NCBI RefSeq assembly: GCF_030814695.1
Contig: NZ_JAUSVL010000001.1
Span: forward strand, 5,244,227-5,308,226
DNA: 64,000 nucleotides
Direction of reading: 5' to 3'
Origin: Oligosphaera ethanolica
GTDB taxonomy: Bacteria; Verrucomicrobiota; Lentisphaeria; Oligosphaerales; Oligosphaeraceae
Shown here: piece after piece, positions 9,004 to 19,480 of the stretch
Layout of the letters: the number at the start of each line of letters is the position of its first letter
Position numbering within the stretch: position 1 is the first letter of the stretch
Position numbers and translations under genes: made by a program
Notes under the pieces: generated by a model
Databases searched by the model: none
What the model saw: the letters and a program-made list of their open reading frames with translations, nothing else
What the model was told of the DNA's origin: nothing

Positions 9004-9810
9004 ATGTTCAGCCCAGCTCTCGGTGTATCCCTCCACTCCCTTGCCAAGCCCGTCAATGACGACATGCTTGCGGCCTTGTCGGACTCGGGCATCCGCACCG
9101 CCGAAATCTACACCACGCCGCTACTGAAGGGCGTTGACCGCGGCCACGAGCGCCTCGCTGCAGCCATGCAGCAGGCCGGCATCCGCCCCATGACCATCCA
9201 CGCCGATTTCGGTGCCGGCATCGACCCGTCCAACCCGGCAACAACTGCCGCAGCTCTGGCCAGCCTGCGCCAGGCATTGGCCGACGCACGCTTCTTCAAG
9301 GCGCCTATGGTCGTCATCCACGCCAGTTCCGAGCCCATCAGTGCCGCCGATCGCCCCGCGCGCTTGGAATGCAGCCTGCAGACTCTCACCGAACTCAGCG
9401 CCGAATTCCGCCAGGCCGGCGTGAAAATGGCCATTGAACTCCTCCCCCGCAGCTGCATTGGCAACTGCCTGGTTGAACTCGAACGCTTCGTCGAACGCCT
9501 CGGCAATGATGTCTGTGGTGTCTGTCTGGACGTCAATCACGGCATGGACCAGTACGCTCACCTGCACCAATGGGTCAAGGCGCTGGGGAAGAATCTCATC
9601 ACGCTGCATCTGAGCGACTACGACGGCATTGACGAAAAACACTGGCTCCCCGGCAAGGGTGTCATTGACTGGCCGGCCTTCATGGCTGCCCTGCGCGGCA
9701 TTGGCTACGGTGGCCCCTTCAACTTCGAGGTGTCGGTACCCGGCGAATCCCCACGCGCCCGCATCGCCGCCCTGGCATCAGCCATGCATTGGCTGAGCAA
9801 GTGGTCTTGA
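9004..9810 (+). CDS. Sugar phosphate isomerase/epimerase family protein (TIM barrel)
   Basis: 268 aa. AP-endonuclease-2/xylose-isomerase-like barrel: GVSLHSLAKP at strand 1, acidic metal ligands in KMAIELLPRS, GVCLDVNHG and FNFEVSVPGE, and His in LITLHLSDYDG. These proteins isomerise or epimerise sugars or cyclitols with a divalent metal in the cytoplasm. The ATG at 9004 is preceded by GAGGAG; the longer frame overlaps the previous gene. The substrate is unknown. It converges with the activase gene with only 12 nt between stops. Two distant paralogues occur at 23613 and 44806. Confidence 0.85.
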   Translation: MFSPALGVSLHSLAKPVNDDMLAALSDSGIRTAEIYTTPLLKGVDRGHERLAAAMQQAGIRPMTIHADFGAGIDPSNPATTAAALASLRQALADARFFKAPMVVIHASSEPISAADRPARLECSLQTLTELSAEFRQAGVKMAIELLPRSCIGNCLVELERFVERLGNDVCGVCLDVNHGMDQYAHLHQWVKALGKNLITLHLSDYDGIDEKHWLPGKGVIDWPAFMAALRGIGYGGPFNFEVSVPGESPRARIAALASAMHWLSKWS

Positions 9811-9822
9811 CGCGCCCCTGAC

Positions 9823-10737
9823 TTATTCTGCCAGCGAGTTGATCACCCGCAGGCCATATCCGCGCAGTATTCCGGCGGCCTCTTCCAGGTCGCCAACCGA
9901 CGGTCTGGACACTCTCGGCATGCTGTCAACCATGCCGGCATAACGGTACTCGTCCCGCGCATAATCGTGATAGGCCAACAGCCGCACCGTTACGGCTTGC
10001 GGCAGCGCCGCAAGAAACTCACCGGCAGCGCGGCCCTCCGCCGGCGACAGGGTCAACGTCGGTACCAACGGCATACGCACTTCAATGGGCACGCCTTCCC
10101 CCGCCAGGCGTTGCAGATTTGCCAGAATTAGCTCGTTACCACAGCCCGTCAAGGCCCGATGTCGCTCACAGTCCATCACCTTGAGATCGTAGAGAAACAG
10201 TGACGTATGTGGCAACACGCGCGCAAATGCGTCCCAAGGCACATTCCCGCAGGTATCGACCGCCGTATGCACGCCCTCGGCACGCAACCGCCGCAGGAGC
10301 TCCGCGCAAAAATCTGTCTGGCACAGTGGCTCACCACCGGAGATGGTCACGCCGCCACCGGATTGCTCATAGAAATCGCGGTCTTCTAAAAGCAGCGCCA
10401 AGGCATCGTCGACGCTGACTTCCCGCGCCGAGAAGCGCAGCACGTCCAGCAGGCAGGCGTCAACGCAGCGACCACAGCGCCGGCATTTGCTGCGATCAAA
10501 GACATGCCTGCCCGCCGCATCCAGCGCCTGCGCGCCACTCGGGCAAACTGCCACACAGCGGCCACAGGACACGCAACGGATGTCCGTATAAAGCAACAGT
10601 GGCTTGCGGCTGATGCTCTCGGGATTATGACACCACCGGCAACGCAGCGAGCAGCCCTGCAAAAACAGCGTCGTACGAATGCCCGGGCCGTCGTGAGTTT
10701 CGAGATTCTTGACGCCTGATACCAGCCCCGTCGTCAT
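9823..10737 (-). CDS. Glycyl-radical enzyme activase (radical SAM)
   Basis: 304 aa. The radical SAM cluster motif CSLRCRWC gives Cys29, Cys33 and Cys36 for the SAM-binding cluster. Two further ferredoxin-type motifs follow (CVSCGRCVAVCPSG and CRRCGRCVDACLLD), which distinguish activases of dehydratase/decarboxylase-type glycyl radical enzymes from short pyruvate formate-lyase activases. GGGVTISGGEPL is the SAM-binding GGE region. It would abstract a hydrogen from the radical Gly of the upstream enzyme, under anaerobic conditions. It begins 5 nt after the enzyme gene, so the two form an operon. Confidence 0.92.
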   Translation of the reverse strand: MTTGLVSGVKNLETHDGPGIRTTLFLQGCSLRCRWCHNPESISRKPLLLYTDIRCVSCGRCVAVCPSGAQALDAAGRHVFDRSKCRRCGRCVDACLLDVLRFSAREVSVDDALALLLEDRDFYEQSGGGVTISGGEPLCQTDFCAELLRRLRAEGVHTAVDTCGNVPWDAFARVLPHTSLFLYDLKVMDCERHRALTGCGNELILANLQRLAGEGVPIEVRMPLVPTLTLSPAEGRAAGEFLAALPQAVTVRLLAYHDYARDEYRYAGMVDSMPRVSRPSVGDLEEAAGILRGYGLRVINSLAE

Positions 10738-10742
10738 AATTA

Positions 10743-12860
10743 CTATGCTTTCGCTTCGGCTTCACGGATGAAGCAGTCCTGCATTTTGCGCGACAGGTCA
10801 ATAAAACGGGCGTTCCAGCCGCATACGCGCACTTGTAAGTTCGCATATTTCTCAGGGCTGGCCTGTGCGGCTTTGAGCGTCTCGGCATCAAACACATTGA
10901 AATGGATGAAAAAACCGCCTTTGTGGCAGAAAGTCGCCAAAATATCCTGCAGGCATTTGCCGCCGGTGGCTCCCCGCACCAGCGTGGGATGGAGAGTAAT
11001 GTCCAGCACCGAACCGTCGGGAAAGTCGGTGGCATCGAGTTTGGTCACGCTGTTCAGCAGTCCGGTGACGCCCTTCTTGTCCATGCCAATCGTCGCGCCG
11101 GCATTTTTCGCCAGAGGCTCGCCATTGCGCCGGCCGTCAGGGGTGGCGGCACTGCGCTCACCCATGTTCACCGAGTGGTCAATGGACCAGCAACCCATCT
11201 GGAAATGACCGCCACGACTGTTCGGCGTGTTGTTGATCAGCTCCGCCGTCGCATGACAGACCGCCACGGCAAAACGGTCAGCCCTAGCCTCGTTGTTGCC
11301 CCATTTTGGCGCCCGCCGACGCGCAAGCAGCTGCAGCTCGTCGTGGCCCTGCCAGTCGTCCTGTAGCGCCTGCCGCAACTCGTCCCAGCTGCATAGCTTT
11401 TCCGTAAAAACCAGATACTCAATAGCGGCCAGTGAATCCGCCACCGTGCCAATGCCGGCGCACATCACGCCGGAGGTGCTGTATTCAGTGCCTGCGGCAG
11501 AGACATCCCGCCCCTTAGCAAAGCACGAGTCCATGCTGGCCGACAACACCGGCGAGGGGTTCACCCGCGGCCACTCCAACTCCCAAGCGCAGGTCTCGGC
11601 CATCGCCTGCCGCAAATGCCCAGCCAAGATGGACTCGTAACCACGCAGTACCTCGTCCATGCTCTGCGGTGCCGGCAGGGCCGCCATCAGCTCCTCAAAG
11701 GGCTTGACCATATTGCACAGGGCGCTCATACTGCAGCACAATTCCTTGCCCATGATCGCCGGCTCATAACACCCGATGGGCACAAAATCAACAATGTCGT
11801 CCGGTCGTTTGCCATGACGCATAAACATCTCAAAGGCAATGTCGTCGTTGGCAAAAACAATGGCATTGGCGCCGTTGCGCACAGCATCCACCGCCTGCGC
11901 CAAAATGTCCGGCGGGCTGTTGCGATGCACCCGCAACGACAATTTGGGGTCAATCGTCTTGCGCTCGGCAAAGACCTCGAGGCACAGCCGCGTCAGGTCG
12001 TTGCAGAGGTCGTTGCCAACGGCATCACGACCGCCAAAACAAATGTTGTTGCCCGCGCCAAAATGCTGCGCGGCAAGTTTGTCAAAAAAGCAGTGGATGA
12101 GCTCTTTGGCCTGCTCACGCGTCAGCCGGCCGCTACGCAGATCGGCATCGTAGTAGGGAAAGAACAGTTGGTCAAAAACGCCCTGCGAACGGACGTACTC
12201 GCCCTCAATCTCCTGCACTTGATTGAAGAGAAATGCCCACTGCAGCGCCTCGTGAAAACTCTGCGGGGGCCGTTCAGCGAGTGCCTGCAACGTCGCAATT
12301 ACCCGTTGCGCCCCCAGGCGTTCGGCCTCCGCAGCCAAACGCAAGATATACGTGCGCATGGCCTCGCCGACAATCGCCACCGCGCGAAAGAAGTCCGTGG
12401 CTTCATCGTCTGGCGCTGTCGCCAGCGCGGCGTTAGCGCGGTCGCGCAGGCCCGCCGCGCCATACTTGAGAACATTGCGCCAACCGGGCGATGTGTGGCT
12501 CAGGTCGAGCCGGCCATAGGCGCAGTCACCCAGTCGCCAGTCACTTAAACCAAGTTTCTTTCCGGCTTCATTCATCCATTCCTGCTGGATCTTCCACAGG
12601 ACGCGGCCGCTGTCGATATGATCCGCGAACCAGTCGTCGGGATCCACGCGAATGGCCGCGTCCGTAAGGACTATGCGCAGCATCTCCGCCCGCTGGCTAA
12701 TCCGCGGCTGACCGGCGCCAGTCGTGGCCAGATACTGCCGGACTTTCGCCAGCAACGCGTCCGGCCCCAAGCCAGTGGCTGGATTCATTGGCAGACGATA
12801 CTGCTTCTCTAGCATATCGCGCACTGCGTCGTAATGGCCCCACAAGGCAGCTGCAGTCAT
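10743..12860 (-). CDS. Glycyl radical enzyme of unknown substrate
   Basis: 705 aa. The C-terminal radical motif RVCGWNARF places the Gly at about residue 681, 25 residues from the end. The active-site loop is FVPIGCYEP, with the thiyl Cys at 364 and a Glu at 366, matching the GCVEP loop of diol dehydratases, choline lyase and relatives, but with Tyr in place of Val. Pyruvate formate-lyase has adjacent Cys-Cys at that position and is excluded. The length is a little shorter than the usual 780-850 residues. The start follows GGAGAAA. No microcompartment or transporter genes are adjacent, so the substrate cannot be named. Cytoplasmic, oxygen-sensitive. Confidence 0.9.
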   Translation of the reverse strand: MTAAALWGHYDAVRDMLEKQYRLPMNPATGLGPDALLAKVRQYLATTGAGQPRISQRAEMLRIVLTDAAIRVDPDDWFADHIDSGRVLWKIQQEWMNEAGKKLGLSDWRLGDCAYGRLDLSHTSPGWRNVLKYGAAGLRDRANAALATAPDDEATDFFRAVAIVGEAMRTYILRLAAEAERLGAQRVIATLQALAERPPQSFHEALQWAFLFNQVQEIEGEYVRSQGVFDQLFFPYYDADLRSGRLTREQAKELIHCFFDKLAAQHFGAGNNICFGGRDAVGNDLCNDLTRLCLEVFAERKTIDPKLSLRVHRNSPPDILAQAVDAVRNGANAIVFANDDIAFEMFMRHGKRPDDIVDFVPIGCYEPAIMGKELCCSMSALCNMVKPFEELMAALPAPQSMDEVLRGYESILAGHLRQAMAETCAWELEWPRVNPSPVLSASMDSCFAKGRDVSAAGTEYSTSGVMCAGIGTVADSLAAIEYLVFTEKLCSWDELRQALQDDWQGHDELQLLARRRAPKWGNNEARADRFAVAVCHATAELINNTPNSRGGHFQMGCWSIDHSVNMGERSAATPDGRRNGEPLAKNAGATIGMDKKGVTGLLNSVTKLDATDFPDGSVLDITLHPTLVRGATGGKCLQDILATFCHKGGFFIHFNVFDAETLKAAQASPEKYANLQVRVCGWNARFIDLSRKMQDCFIREAEAKA

Positions 12861-13025
12861 CGGGCTTTCTCCAATAACCTAAGAAATAAGTTCAATTACA
12901 TCGATGGCTCTTCAAGAACGGGCATTATGCTAATGTTTCCTGGCGACTTTACAATGCGCAATCCAAGCAGAAACATACCGAATCGTGCCTCAAGGCAAAC
13001 AGCATTTTGCTTCGTATACGATACC

Positions 13026-13055
13026 GCCCGCCAAGGCTAATAGCCACTGGCGGGC
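13026..13055. other. Perfect hairpin downstream of htrA
   Basis: 8-bp stem GCCCGCCA / TGGCGGGC with an inner GGCT/AGCC pairing. It lies between the stop of the protease gene and the divergent glycyl radical gene. No T-run follows on either strand, so terminator function is uncertain. Confidence 0.4.
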
Positions 13056-13101
13056 AATGCGTCGTCGTATCTGCGATGGCTAACACCAGCACCACAGCGC
13101 G

Positions 13102-14595
13102 TCATTTTTTGTCGTCGTCGGCCATTGGCACGGCAAAGTAGAAATAATACGCATTGGCTTGATTGGGAAGCTTCCGCTCAATCCTAAGCACAATGTTGTT
13201 CTTGACGCTGGCATTGACCGCCTCTGCCAACTCAGCAACGGTCTTGACACTCTGCCGGTTGACTTCGTGGATAATATCGCCAGGCATAATGCGCATGTCC
13301 CCATTTTCGGCATTGGCGACCGCGCCATCAGGCAAGACTTCCAATACCACAATTTGGCCGTCTTGCTCGTTCAAACGCAGACCTAATTTGCTCAAATCGC
13401 GTTGCTGGCTGCGCCGAGACGGCGACTGCCCCAAGCCCGCAACGCCACCATCAGTACCGCGACGACTGGCCACGACCTCGTAGGTCATTTCCTTGCCATT
13501 ACGCAACAGCGTGACTTTTATCGTGTCCCCAGGACGGTAGGACGTCACGGCCAGTCGTAGGTCATGCATGGTATGAACAGTCTTCTCACCGATCTTCTGA
13601 ATAACATCACCGGCACCAATACCTGCTTTTTCTGCGGCCTCGCCAGGCACCAAGCCGCTGACAATAACGCCAAAGTCGGCAGCAAACTGATCTTTGAGAT
13701 CACCGGTCAGTTCCTGCATGCTGATACCTAAGAACGGCCGGATGACCTCGCCGTCCTCCACCAATACATCAACAACCTGCTTCACCAAATCACAGGCAAT
13801 AGCAAAACCAATGCCAACGCTGCCTTGCGATGCTCTACCGCCTGTCATGATAAACTGATTAATGCCGACTATCTCGCCATGGATGTTCAGCAAAGGCCCG
13901 CCGCTGTTACCGGGATTGATCGACGCATCCGTCTGAATGTAGTTGTCGTAGGTGCTCATGCCCATGTCATAGCGGCCCTTCTGACTCACACAACCAACCG
14001 TCACCGAATAATCCAAGTTGAATGGCGCACCGATGGCAATCACCCACTGGCCAACCCGAACTTTCTCCGCTTCCGTAAAACGCAGGAAGGGATATTTCGT
14101 CTTCTTGCCATTGCGCAGCTGCAGTACGGCCAAGTCTGTCTCCGGATCCACGCCAATAACCGTCACCGCTTCCGGATCCTTCTCACTATCATATACCGTG
14201 CCATCTGCAGTCTTCACCTCGAGAAACTCATAGTTCTCAATAACGTGGAAGTTGGTGACAAGATGTCCCTCCGCACTGACTAGCACCCCGGAGCCCTTCC
14301 CCGCTGGCACCGGCTTGTTCGGACGATCCGTCCCAGGCCCCCGCCGCGGTGGCATGGGCTGCCCGAAAAAATAATAAAACTCCGGTGGTATCTCCCGTGG
14401 CGCCGGCGCACGCTGCTTGTTGGTGATCACCACCACCGCCGGCTTTGCCCGCTCAACCACCTCCGCAAAGGCGTCCTCAACCAGCATCGCCGCACGCAGC
14501 GCCGGTGATTCGTCAGCAACAGCCAAAAGCGCGCCACCGCCCGTTACCGCAATAAAAACACCTAGCATCAACCCAGAAATACTCTTCATGATCAT
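13102..14595 (-). CDS. HtrA/DegP-type periplasmic serine protease
   Basis: 497 aa. A signal peptide (KSISGLMLGVFIAVTGGGALL) is followed by a trypsin-like domain with the triad His in TNFHVIEN (about 116), Asp in DPETDLAV (about 153) and Ser in NPGNSGGPL (about 231). Two PDZ domains follow: FGVIVSGLVPGEAAEKAGI and a C-terminal one around MPGDIIHEVNR. This is the standard DegP/DegQ layout for quality control of envelope proteins. The ATG at 14595 follows AAAGGCAG; an upstream extension to 14691 would read into the minisatellite leader. Single gene, convergent with nothing close. Confidence 0.93.
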   Translation of the reverse strand: MIMKSISGLMLGVFIAVTGGGALLAVADESPALRAAMLVEDAFAEVVERAKPAVVVITNKQRAPAPREIPPEFYYFFGQPMPPRRGPGTDRPNKPVPAGKGSGVLVSAEGHLVTNFHVIENYEFLEVKTADGTVYDSEKDPEAVTVIGVDPETDLAVLQLRNGKKTKYPFLRFTEAEKVRVGQWVIAIGAPFNLDYSVTVGCVSQKGRYDMGMSTYDNYIQTDASINPGNSGGPLLNIHGEIVGINQFIMTGGRASQGSVGIGFAIACDLVKQVVDVLVEDGEVIRPFLGISMQELTGDLKDQFAADFGVIVSGLVPGEAAEKAGIGAGDVIQKIGEKTVHTMHDLRLAVTSYRPGDTIKVTLLRNGKEMTYEVVASRRGTDGGVAGLGQSPSRRSQQRDLSKLGLRLNEQDGQIVVLEVLPDGAVANAENGDMRIMPGDIIHEVNRQSVKTVAELAEAVNASVKNNIVLRIERKLPNQANAYYFYFAVPMADDDKK

Positions 14596-14723
14596 AATCA
14601 ACTGCCTTTCTGTTCTATGTGAAAAGTATGCAAAATGCCACTCGGCAAAACCGGCGTTTGTGACCGTGACCAGCCCCAAAAGTTCCGCCAAGAACTCGGT
14701 CCCGGCAACAACGCTGACGCGTC

Positions 14724-14850
14724 GATCAGACCGATCAGACCGATCAGACCGATCAGGGGCGGACCTATGTGTCCGCCTTAATCCGTTCCGTCCGATCCGT
14801 CCGATCCGTCCGATCCGTCCGCGATAAAAGACAGTCGATCAGACCGATCC
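14724..14850. repeat. Inverted 9-mer minisatellite between htrA and uppS
   Basis: Left array: GATCAGACC three times plus a variant (14724-14759). Centre: a perfect 7-bp hairpin GGCGGAC/GTCCGCC (14758-14777). Right array: GTCCGATCC three full times with degenerate ends (about 14785-14823), then one more GATCAGACC at 14837-14845. The reverse complement of the right unit (GGATCGGAC) matches the left unit at most positions, so the arrays can pair. It sits in the divergent promoter region of htrA and uppS. Confidence 0.8.
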
Positions 14851-14984
14851 GTCTTCACTGCCTGCGCCTCTGCTGCTTGTTTTTCTGCCTGCGGCGGGTT
14901 AGAGTATGCGGCTTTTTCTGCCGCGACCACCACAGCCTAGCCCCTCCTATTTCGCCGCCCTTTCCCTAGCCTTGCTTTTTGCCC

Positions 14985-15712
<728 letters not shown>

Positions 15713-15716
<4 letters not shown>

Positions 15717-16576
15717 TCCAACGCCTGCAAAGCGCCCTGCCCCTGCTGGTTCTGGTCGCCCTGGCCTTCTTTCTCCCCGGCGGCTACGGCAGTCTCTTTT
15801 TTCTGGTCTTCGCCTTCGGCATGCTTTTCTTCGGCTGTCACGAACTTTTCACCATGCTCAATCTCGCGCATGGCAAGGTCTTCAACGGCCTGGCGTTCAT
15901 CTGCGGCGCCGGCTTCATCCTCGGCGCCATGTTCCCGGCAGTCGGCCTGCAGTATCTGATCGACACCCTGCTGCTGGCACTATTCTGCACCACCGCCTTT
16001 GCCGTGGTCTTGCACTACGGCCCGAGCATCCAGAATGTCCACAGTCTGCTCGTGTCCCTCGGCGTCTTCCTCTATTTCTGCTGGTCACTGGGTTTCATCC
16101 CAAAAATCTATTTTATGGACAGCAACGGCCACGGCCGGCTGCTGCTGCTCTACATGATCGCCATCACCAAGCTGGCCGACACCGGCGCCTATGTCGCCGG
16201 CACTCTCACCGCCAAGCTCCCCAAGGGCAACCACAAACTTTCCAAAATCATCAGCCCGAAAAAGAGCTGGGAAGGCCTCATCGGCGGCACGGTGACATCC
16301 CTAGCCGCGTCCGTGGGTTGCTACTATTGGGGCGTAAATGCCATCAGCATCAATGGCCAGACCCCCTTTGGCCTCGCCGACGCTGTCATCTTCGGCATCA
16401 TCGCTTCACTGCTTGGACTGGTCGGCGACCTGGCCGAATCAGCCATCAAACGCGCCGCTAATGTCAAGGACTCCGGACACATCCCCGGCATCGGCGGCGT
16501 GCTCGACACCCTCGACAGTCTCATCCCCATGGCACCCGTCTTCTACGCTTTTCTCGTCTTCCGTACCGCGCTGTAA
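15713..16576 (+). CDS. cdsA: Phosphatidate cytidylyltransferase
   Basis: 287 aa integral membrane protein with about eight hydrophobic helices. The signature region is SAIKRAANVKDSGHIPGIGG followed by VLDTLDS, close to the CDP-alcohol synthase consensus (S-K-R-KD-P-G-GG-D-D); the usual His-Gly-Gly is Ile-Gly-Gly and the Asp-Arg pair reads Asp-Thr. It makes CDP-diacylglycerol from phosphatidate and CTP. Translationally coupled to uppS through a 4-nt overlap, the order commonly found in bacteria. Confidence 0.93.
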
Positions 16577-16807
16577 TAAACGCAAGCGAAAGAGACCGTC
16601 GCAACGTACGGATAGCAGCCAAACTAATTCTACGCATGGCTATACAGTACGCTTTTCTTGATAGGTGCACCCCACCCACCCCGACGCAACAAGAGCGACT
16701 GGTACTGACAGGCAACATCTCATAAAAACACTACAGCCAGACCGACGATGGTCTGCATGCGAAACCAAAATACACGGCTATATAGCTTGCCTTCGCCCCG
16801 GTCTTGC

Positions 16808-17791
16808 TCACGACTCGCTCATGACCGCAGCGCGTGCCAAGGTTAGCGCCGACTCGGGCGTCTCACCGCGGGCAAAGCACTCCAAACCCTCGGCCAAGCA
16901 GCCCCAGCGCTCTTCGAATTCAATAGAGTTGTTCGCGCGATGGGGCGTCAGCAGTACTCGATCGCAGGCACGTAGCGGCGAATCTGCCGCCAACGGTTCC
17001 TCCTCAAAGACATCCAGCGCCAGAAAAATCGGCTTGGTCTGCACGGCGGCGATCATCGCCTGTTCATCGACCATTTTGCCGCGGGCGATGTTCACAAACA
17101 ACGCCTGCTCGCGCATCAGCGCGAATTGTTCGGCGCCGATCATGTGGTAGGTATCCGCCGTGCTGCCGCCCGCCAGCACGATGACCTCGCAACTGCGAAA
17201 GGCATCATTGAGCGTCAGCAGCTTGACGCCGAGCGTCGCAGCGTCCGCCGCCGTCAGGTGCCGGCTGACCACCGCCAAATCGTCCGTAAAACACCGGCAG
17301 AGCTCCAGTATCGCCCGGCCGATGCGACCGAGGCCAATCACCGCCAGTGACCGACCACGCAAAATGCGTGTGCGCTCATACTTGAAACGCGGCCAATCCT
17401 CACCAGAAACCATGTCGTGATGATAACAGTGCACCCGCAACAGCGACGACAGTATCAGCGCCAAGGTATACTCGGCCATGGGCCGCTCCCGCGATGCGCC
17501 ACTGTGGATGACGGTAATGCCCTTTTTGATCGCATAGACATCCGCGATGTTCTGCCGGGCGCCGCCATAGGTCGATGCAATCAGCTTGAGATCCGGCGCG
17601 GCGTCAATCACCCGTTCGCTGACCAGCTTGTCAGCCGTAAACGGCACCATCACAGCGTCGTAACCGGCGATCTGCCGCAGGACGTCCTCTTCTTTGACCG
17701 GGCCGTCCACCTCGGCAATGTCGTAGTCCTTCGCAATGCGCGCCTTGGCGGCCGCATCGGCTATCTTGCACAATGACAGTAATTTCAGCAT
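16808..17791 (-). CDS. D-isomer-specific 2-hydroxyacid dehydrogenase
   Basis: 327 aa. Two Rossmann-like halves: the NAD-binding motif VIGLGRIGRAI, the catalytic Arg region FVNIARGKMVDE, Glu in FEEEPLAADSPL and His in LLTPHRANNS. Family members reduce 2-keto acids or oxidise D-2-hydroxyacids, for example phosphoglycerate or glyoxylate; the substrate is not visible. The start follows AGAAAGGG. It lies 48 nt downstream of the GH105 gene on the same strand, suggesting a shared operon in uronate or rhamnogalacturonan use (inference). Confidence 0.88.
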   Translation of the reverse strand: MLKLLSLCKIADAAAKARIAKDYDIAEVDGPVKEEDVLRQIAGYDAVMVPFTADKLVSERVIDAAPDLKLIASTYGGARQNIADVYAIKKGITVIHSGASRERPMAEYTLALILSSLLRVHCYHHDMVSGEDWPRFKYERTRILRGRSLAVIGLGRIGRAILELCRCFTDDLAVVSRHLTAADAATLGVKLLTLNDAFRSCEVIVLAGGSTADTYHMIGAEQFALMREQALFVNIARGKMVDEQAMIAAVQTKPIFLALDVFEEEPLAADSPLRACDRVLLTPHRANNSIEFEERWGCLAEGLECFARGETPESALTLARAAVMSES

Positions 17792-17839
17792 GATCTGCCC
17801 TTTCTCGTTTATCAGAAATCTATCAAGGCCGTCGCCCCT

Positions 17840-18916
17840 TCACCCCCGCAGCAGTTCAGCCAAAGGCGGTATCGCGCCCTTCTGCCGCAGCTGCTCGGCC
17901 TGGCTGAATGCGTAGATCACCGGCCCCGAGGAATGCTCGTCGTTGACCTTGTGCGGATGCGCGGCGTAGTCAGCCACCGTGCCAGCGCCGGGCGCCAGAC
18001 AGCCGCAGCAGGCATTGAACACCGAGCCGTCGATGGACACATAACGGCTCAGGCCACGCAGGCCTCGCATATATGGCCCCAGGAACCGCTCGCGGTCAAT
18101 GGAGCCATTCTTGAGCCCACGGCCAATGGCGTAAAGAATCAGCGCGCTGCCGGAACTTTCCACATAGCTGTCCGGCGCTTCCATCGCCTGATGCCACATG
18201 CCGTCGCTGTCCTGCGTGGCTAGACAACCTTCCAGCACCTGGCGATAGGCCGTCAGTATCTTTTCGTAGCCGGGATGTTCCTTGGGCAAATCATAGACCA
18301 ATTCGGCCAGCGCCAACAGCCCCCAGCCCACGCCACGACTCCAATGCGCCGGCGTCAAACAGCCACTACCCCGCGCATTGCTGGCCTGGTGATAGAGCTT
18401 CAGCACGGGATCAAACAGCCTGTCGTGATGCCGCAGCATCTGAAGCACACTCTCGTCAATGAAATCCCGCCGACTGGCGGCCTTGCCCGTCCACAACAAA
18501 AATGGACAGACGCCAAAAACCGTGTCAATCCAGATGAAGCTCGGCATCGCCTCACTCTTGCCAAAACAACCGTCCACATCACGCGGGTAGTTCCGACACA
18601 ACAGCTCAGCCGAGGCGACCATGACGTCCTTCGCCTCAGGCAGCAGCCCCCGCACCAATAGCCACGCCGCCGCATTGCCCCCAAAACGGTACACCGTCGC
18701 GCCGTAGCTACCGCCGACTTTCTCGACCTGGCCCGCCAAAAAGGGCCGCAGGCAACCGCGCACGTCGTCCAACAACGCCTCACTGCCAATGATCTTCCCC
18801 AAACGCGCGGCGCCCGTCATCGCCAAGATCGAACAATACGACCGAAAGGGCGAAAAGCTCTTGTAGCGTTCCCAGGCCGCCAACGCGACTTCGCCATACT
18901 CCGCCTGCAATGACAT
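17840..18916 (-). CDS. Glycoside hydrolase family 105-like (unsaturated glycuronyl hydrolase)
   Basis: 358 aa. GH88/GH105 alpha/alpha-barrel signatures: FIWIDTVFGVCPFLLW (Asp region), HWSRGVGWGLLAL, and DSYVESSGSALILYAIGRG. The family hydrates the unsaturated uronic acid end left by polysaccharide lyases on rhamnogalacturonan, ulvan or similar. No signal peptide, so it acts on imported oligosaccharides. The ATG at 18916 follows GGAGG at 7 nt; a TTG two codons earlier overlaps that site. Operon with the following dehydrogenase. Confidence 0.88.
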   Translation of the reverse strand: MSLQAEYGEVALAAWERYKSFSPFRSYCSILAMTGAARLGKIIGSEALLDDVRGCLRPFLAGQVEKVGGSYGATVYRFGGNAAAWLLVRGLLPEAKDVMVASAELLCRNYPRDVDGCFGKSEAMPSFIWIDTVFGVCPFLLWTGKAASRRDFIDESVLQMLRHHDRLFDPVLKLYHQASNARGSGCLTPAHWSRGVGWGLLALAELVYDLPKEHPGYEKILTAYRQVLEGCLATQDSDGMWHQAMEAPDSYVESSGSALILYAIGRGLKNGSIDRERFLGPYMRGLRGLSRYVSIDGSVFNACCGCLAPGAGTVADYAAHPHKVNDEHSSGPVIYAFSQAEQLRQKGAIPPLAELLRG

Positions 18917-19039
18917 CGCCAAACCTCCATGTTATCTGAACCTTGCTCGCCAATTAACAGCCAATGCGTGACGGCGCAATATAACCCATCTTACCATACC
19001 AGCGAAACAGCCTCCCAAAATGGACGGACAGCCAGGGGA

Positions 19040-19370
19040 ATCGATCAGTGATTGATAACCAAAACTGTGGTGCCTCTACGCGGCACTGCCTGTTGGCAGG
19101 CTGCGTCCTCAGGCTAAAGCCTGGGGTTAAGCATAGTTAAGCGCCTACGGCGCAAAAACATCGCCAGCGAATGATGGTGGTTTTCGGCCCAGATCGTACG
19201 GATCACGTCGTCAGGTCGGCCAAGTTCGGCCCGGAGGGCCGCACCCCGGGGTAGAACAACAACATAGAATTGCGCCCGGAGGGCGCCACATTGGCAAGGC
19301 TAGTCGCTTCCCACGATGCCAGAACGAGGCATGTCGTGCATCCGTTATCAATGACTGACCGATTTCCTGT
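19040..19370 (-). repeat. Repeat family C, copy 1 (multi-hairpin, inverted relative to copy 2)
   Basis: Fills much of the 560-nt gap before the GH42-like gene. Contains consecutive short hairpins: a GTGCC/GGCAC pair with a TAC-type loop, CTGCC/GGCAG, an AGGCT/AGCCT pair, GCGCC/GGCGC, GGCCC/GGGCC and GCGCCC/GGGCGC. It is the reverse complement of the element at 24785-25155, block for block. It is bounded by GATTGATAACC at one end and ATCAATGACTGACCGATT at the other. Confidence 0.8.
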
Positions 19371-19480
19371 TCCACAGCAGAATTCTATACGTCGCCGTTC
19401 TAATCAGGCCATGACGTTCTATATTTCCTCGTCTATCACCGCGTCCCTATTCTTTCACCCTCATTCATCAGGCATTGCCC

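Noticed and set aside
11616..12548. 310-codon antisense frame inside the glycyl radical enzyme gene
   Set aside because: The sense strand has all catalytic motifs; the antisense product shows no recognisable family.
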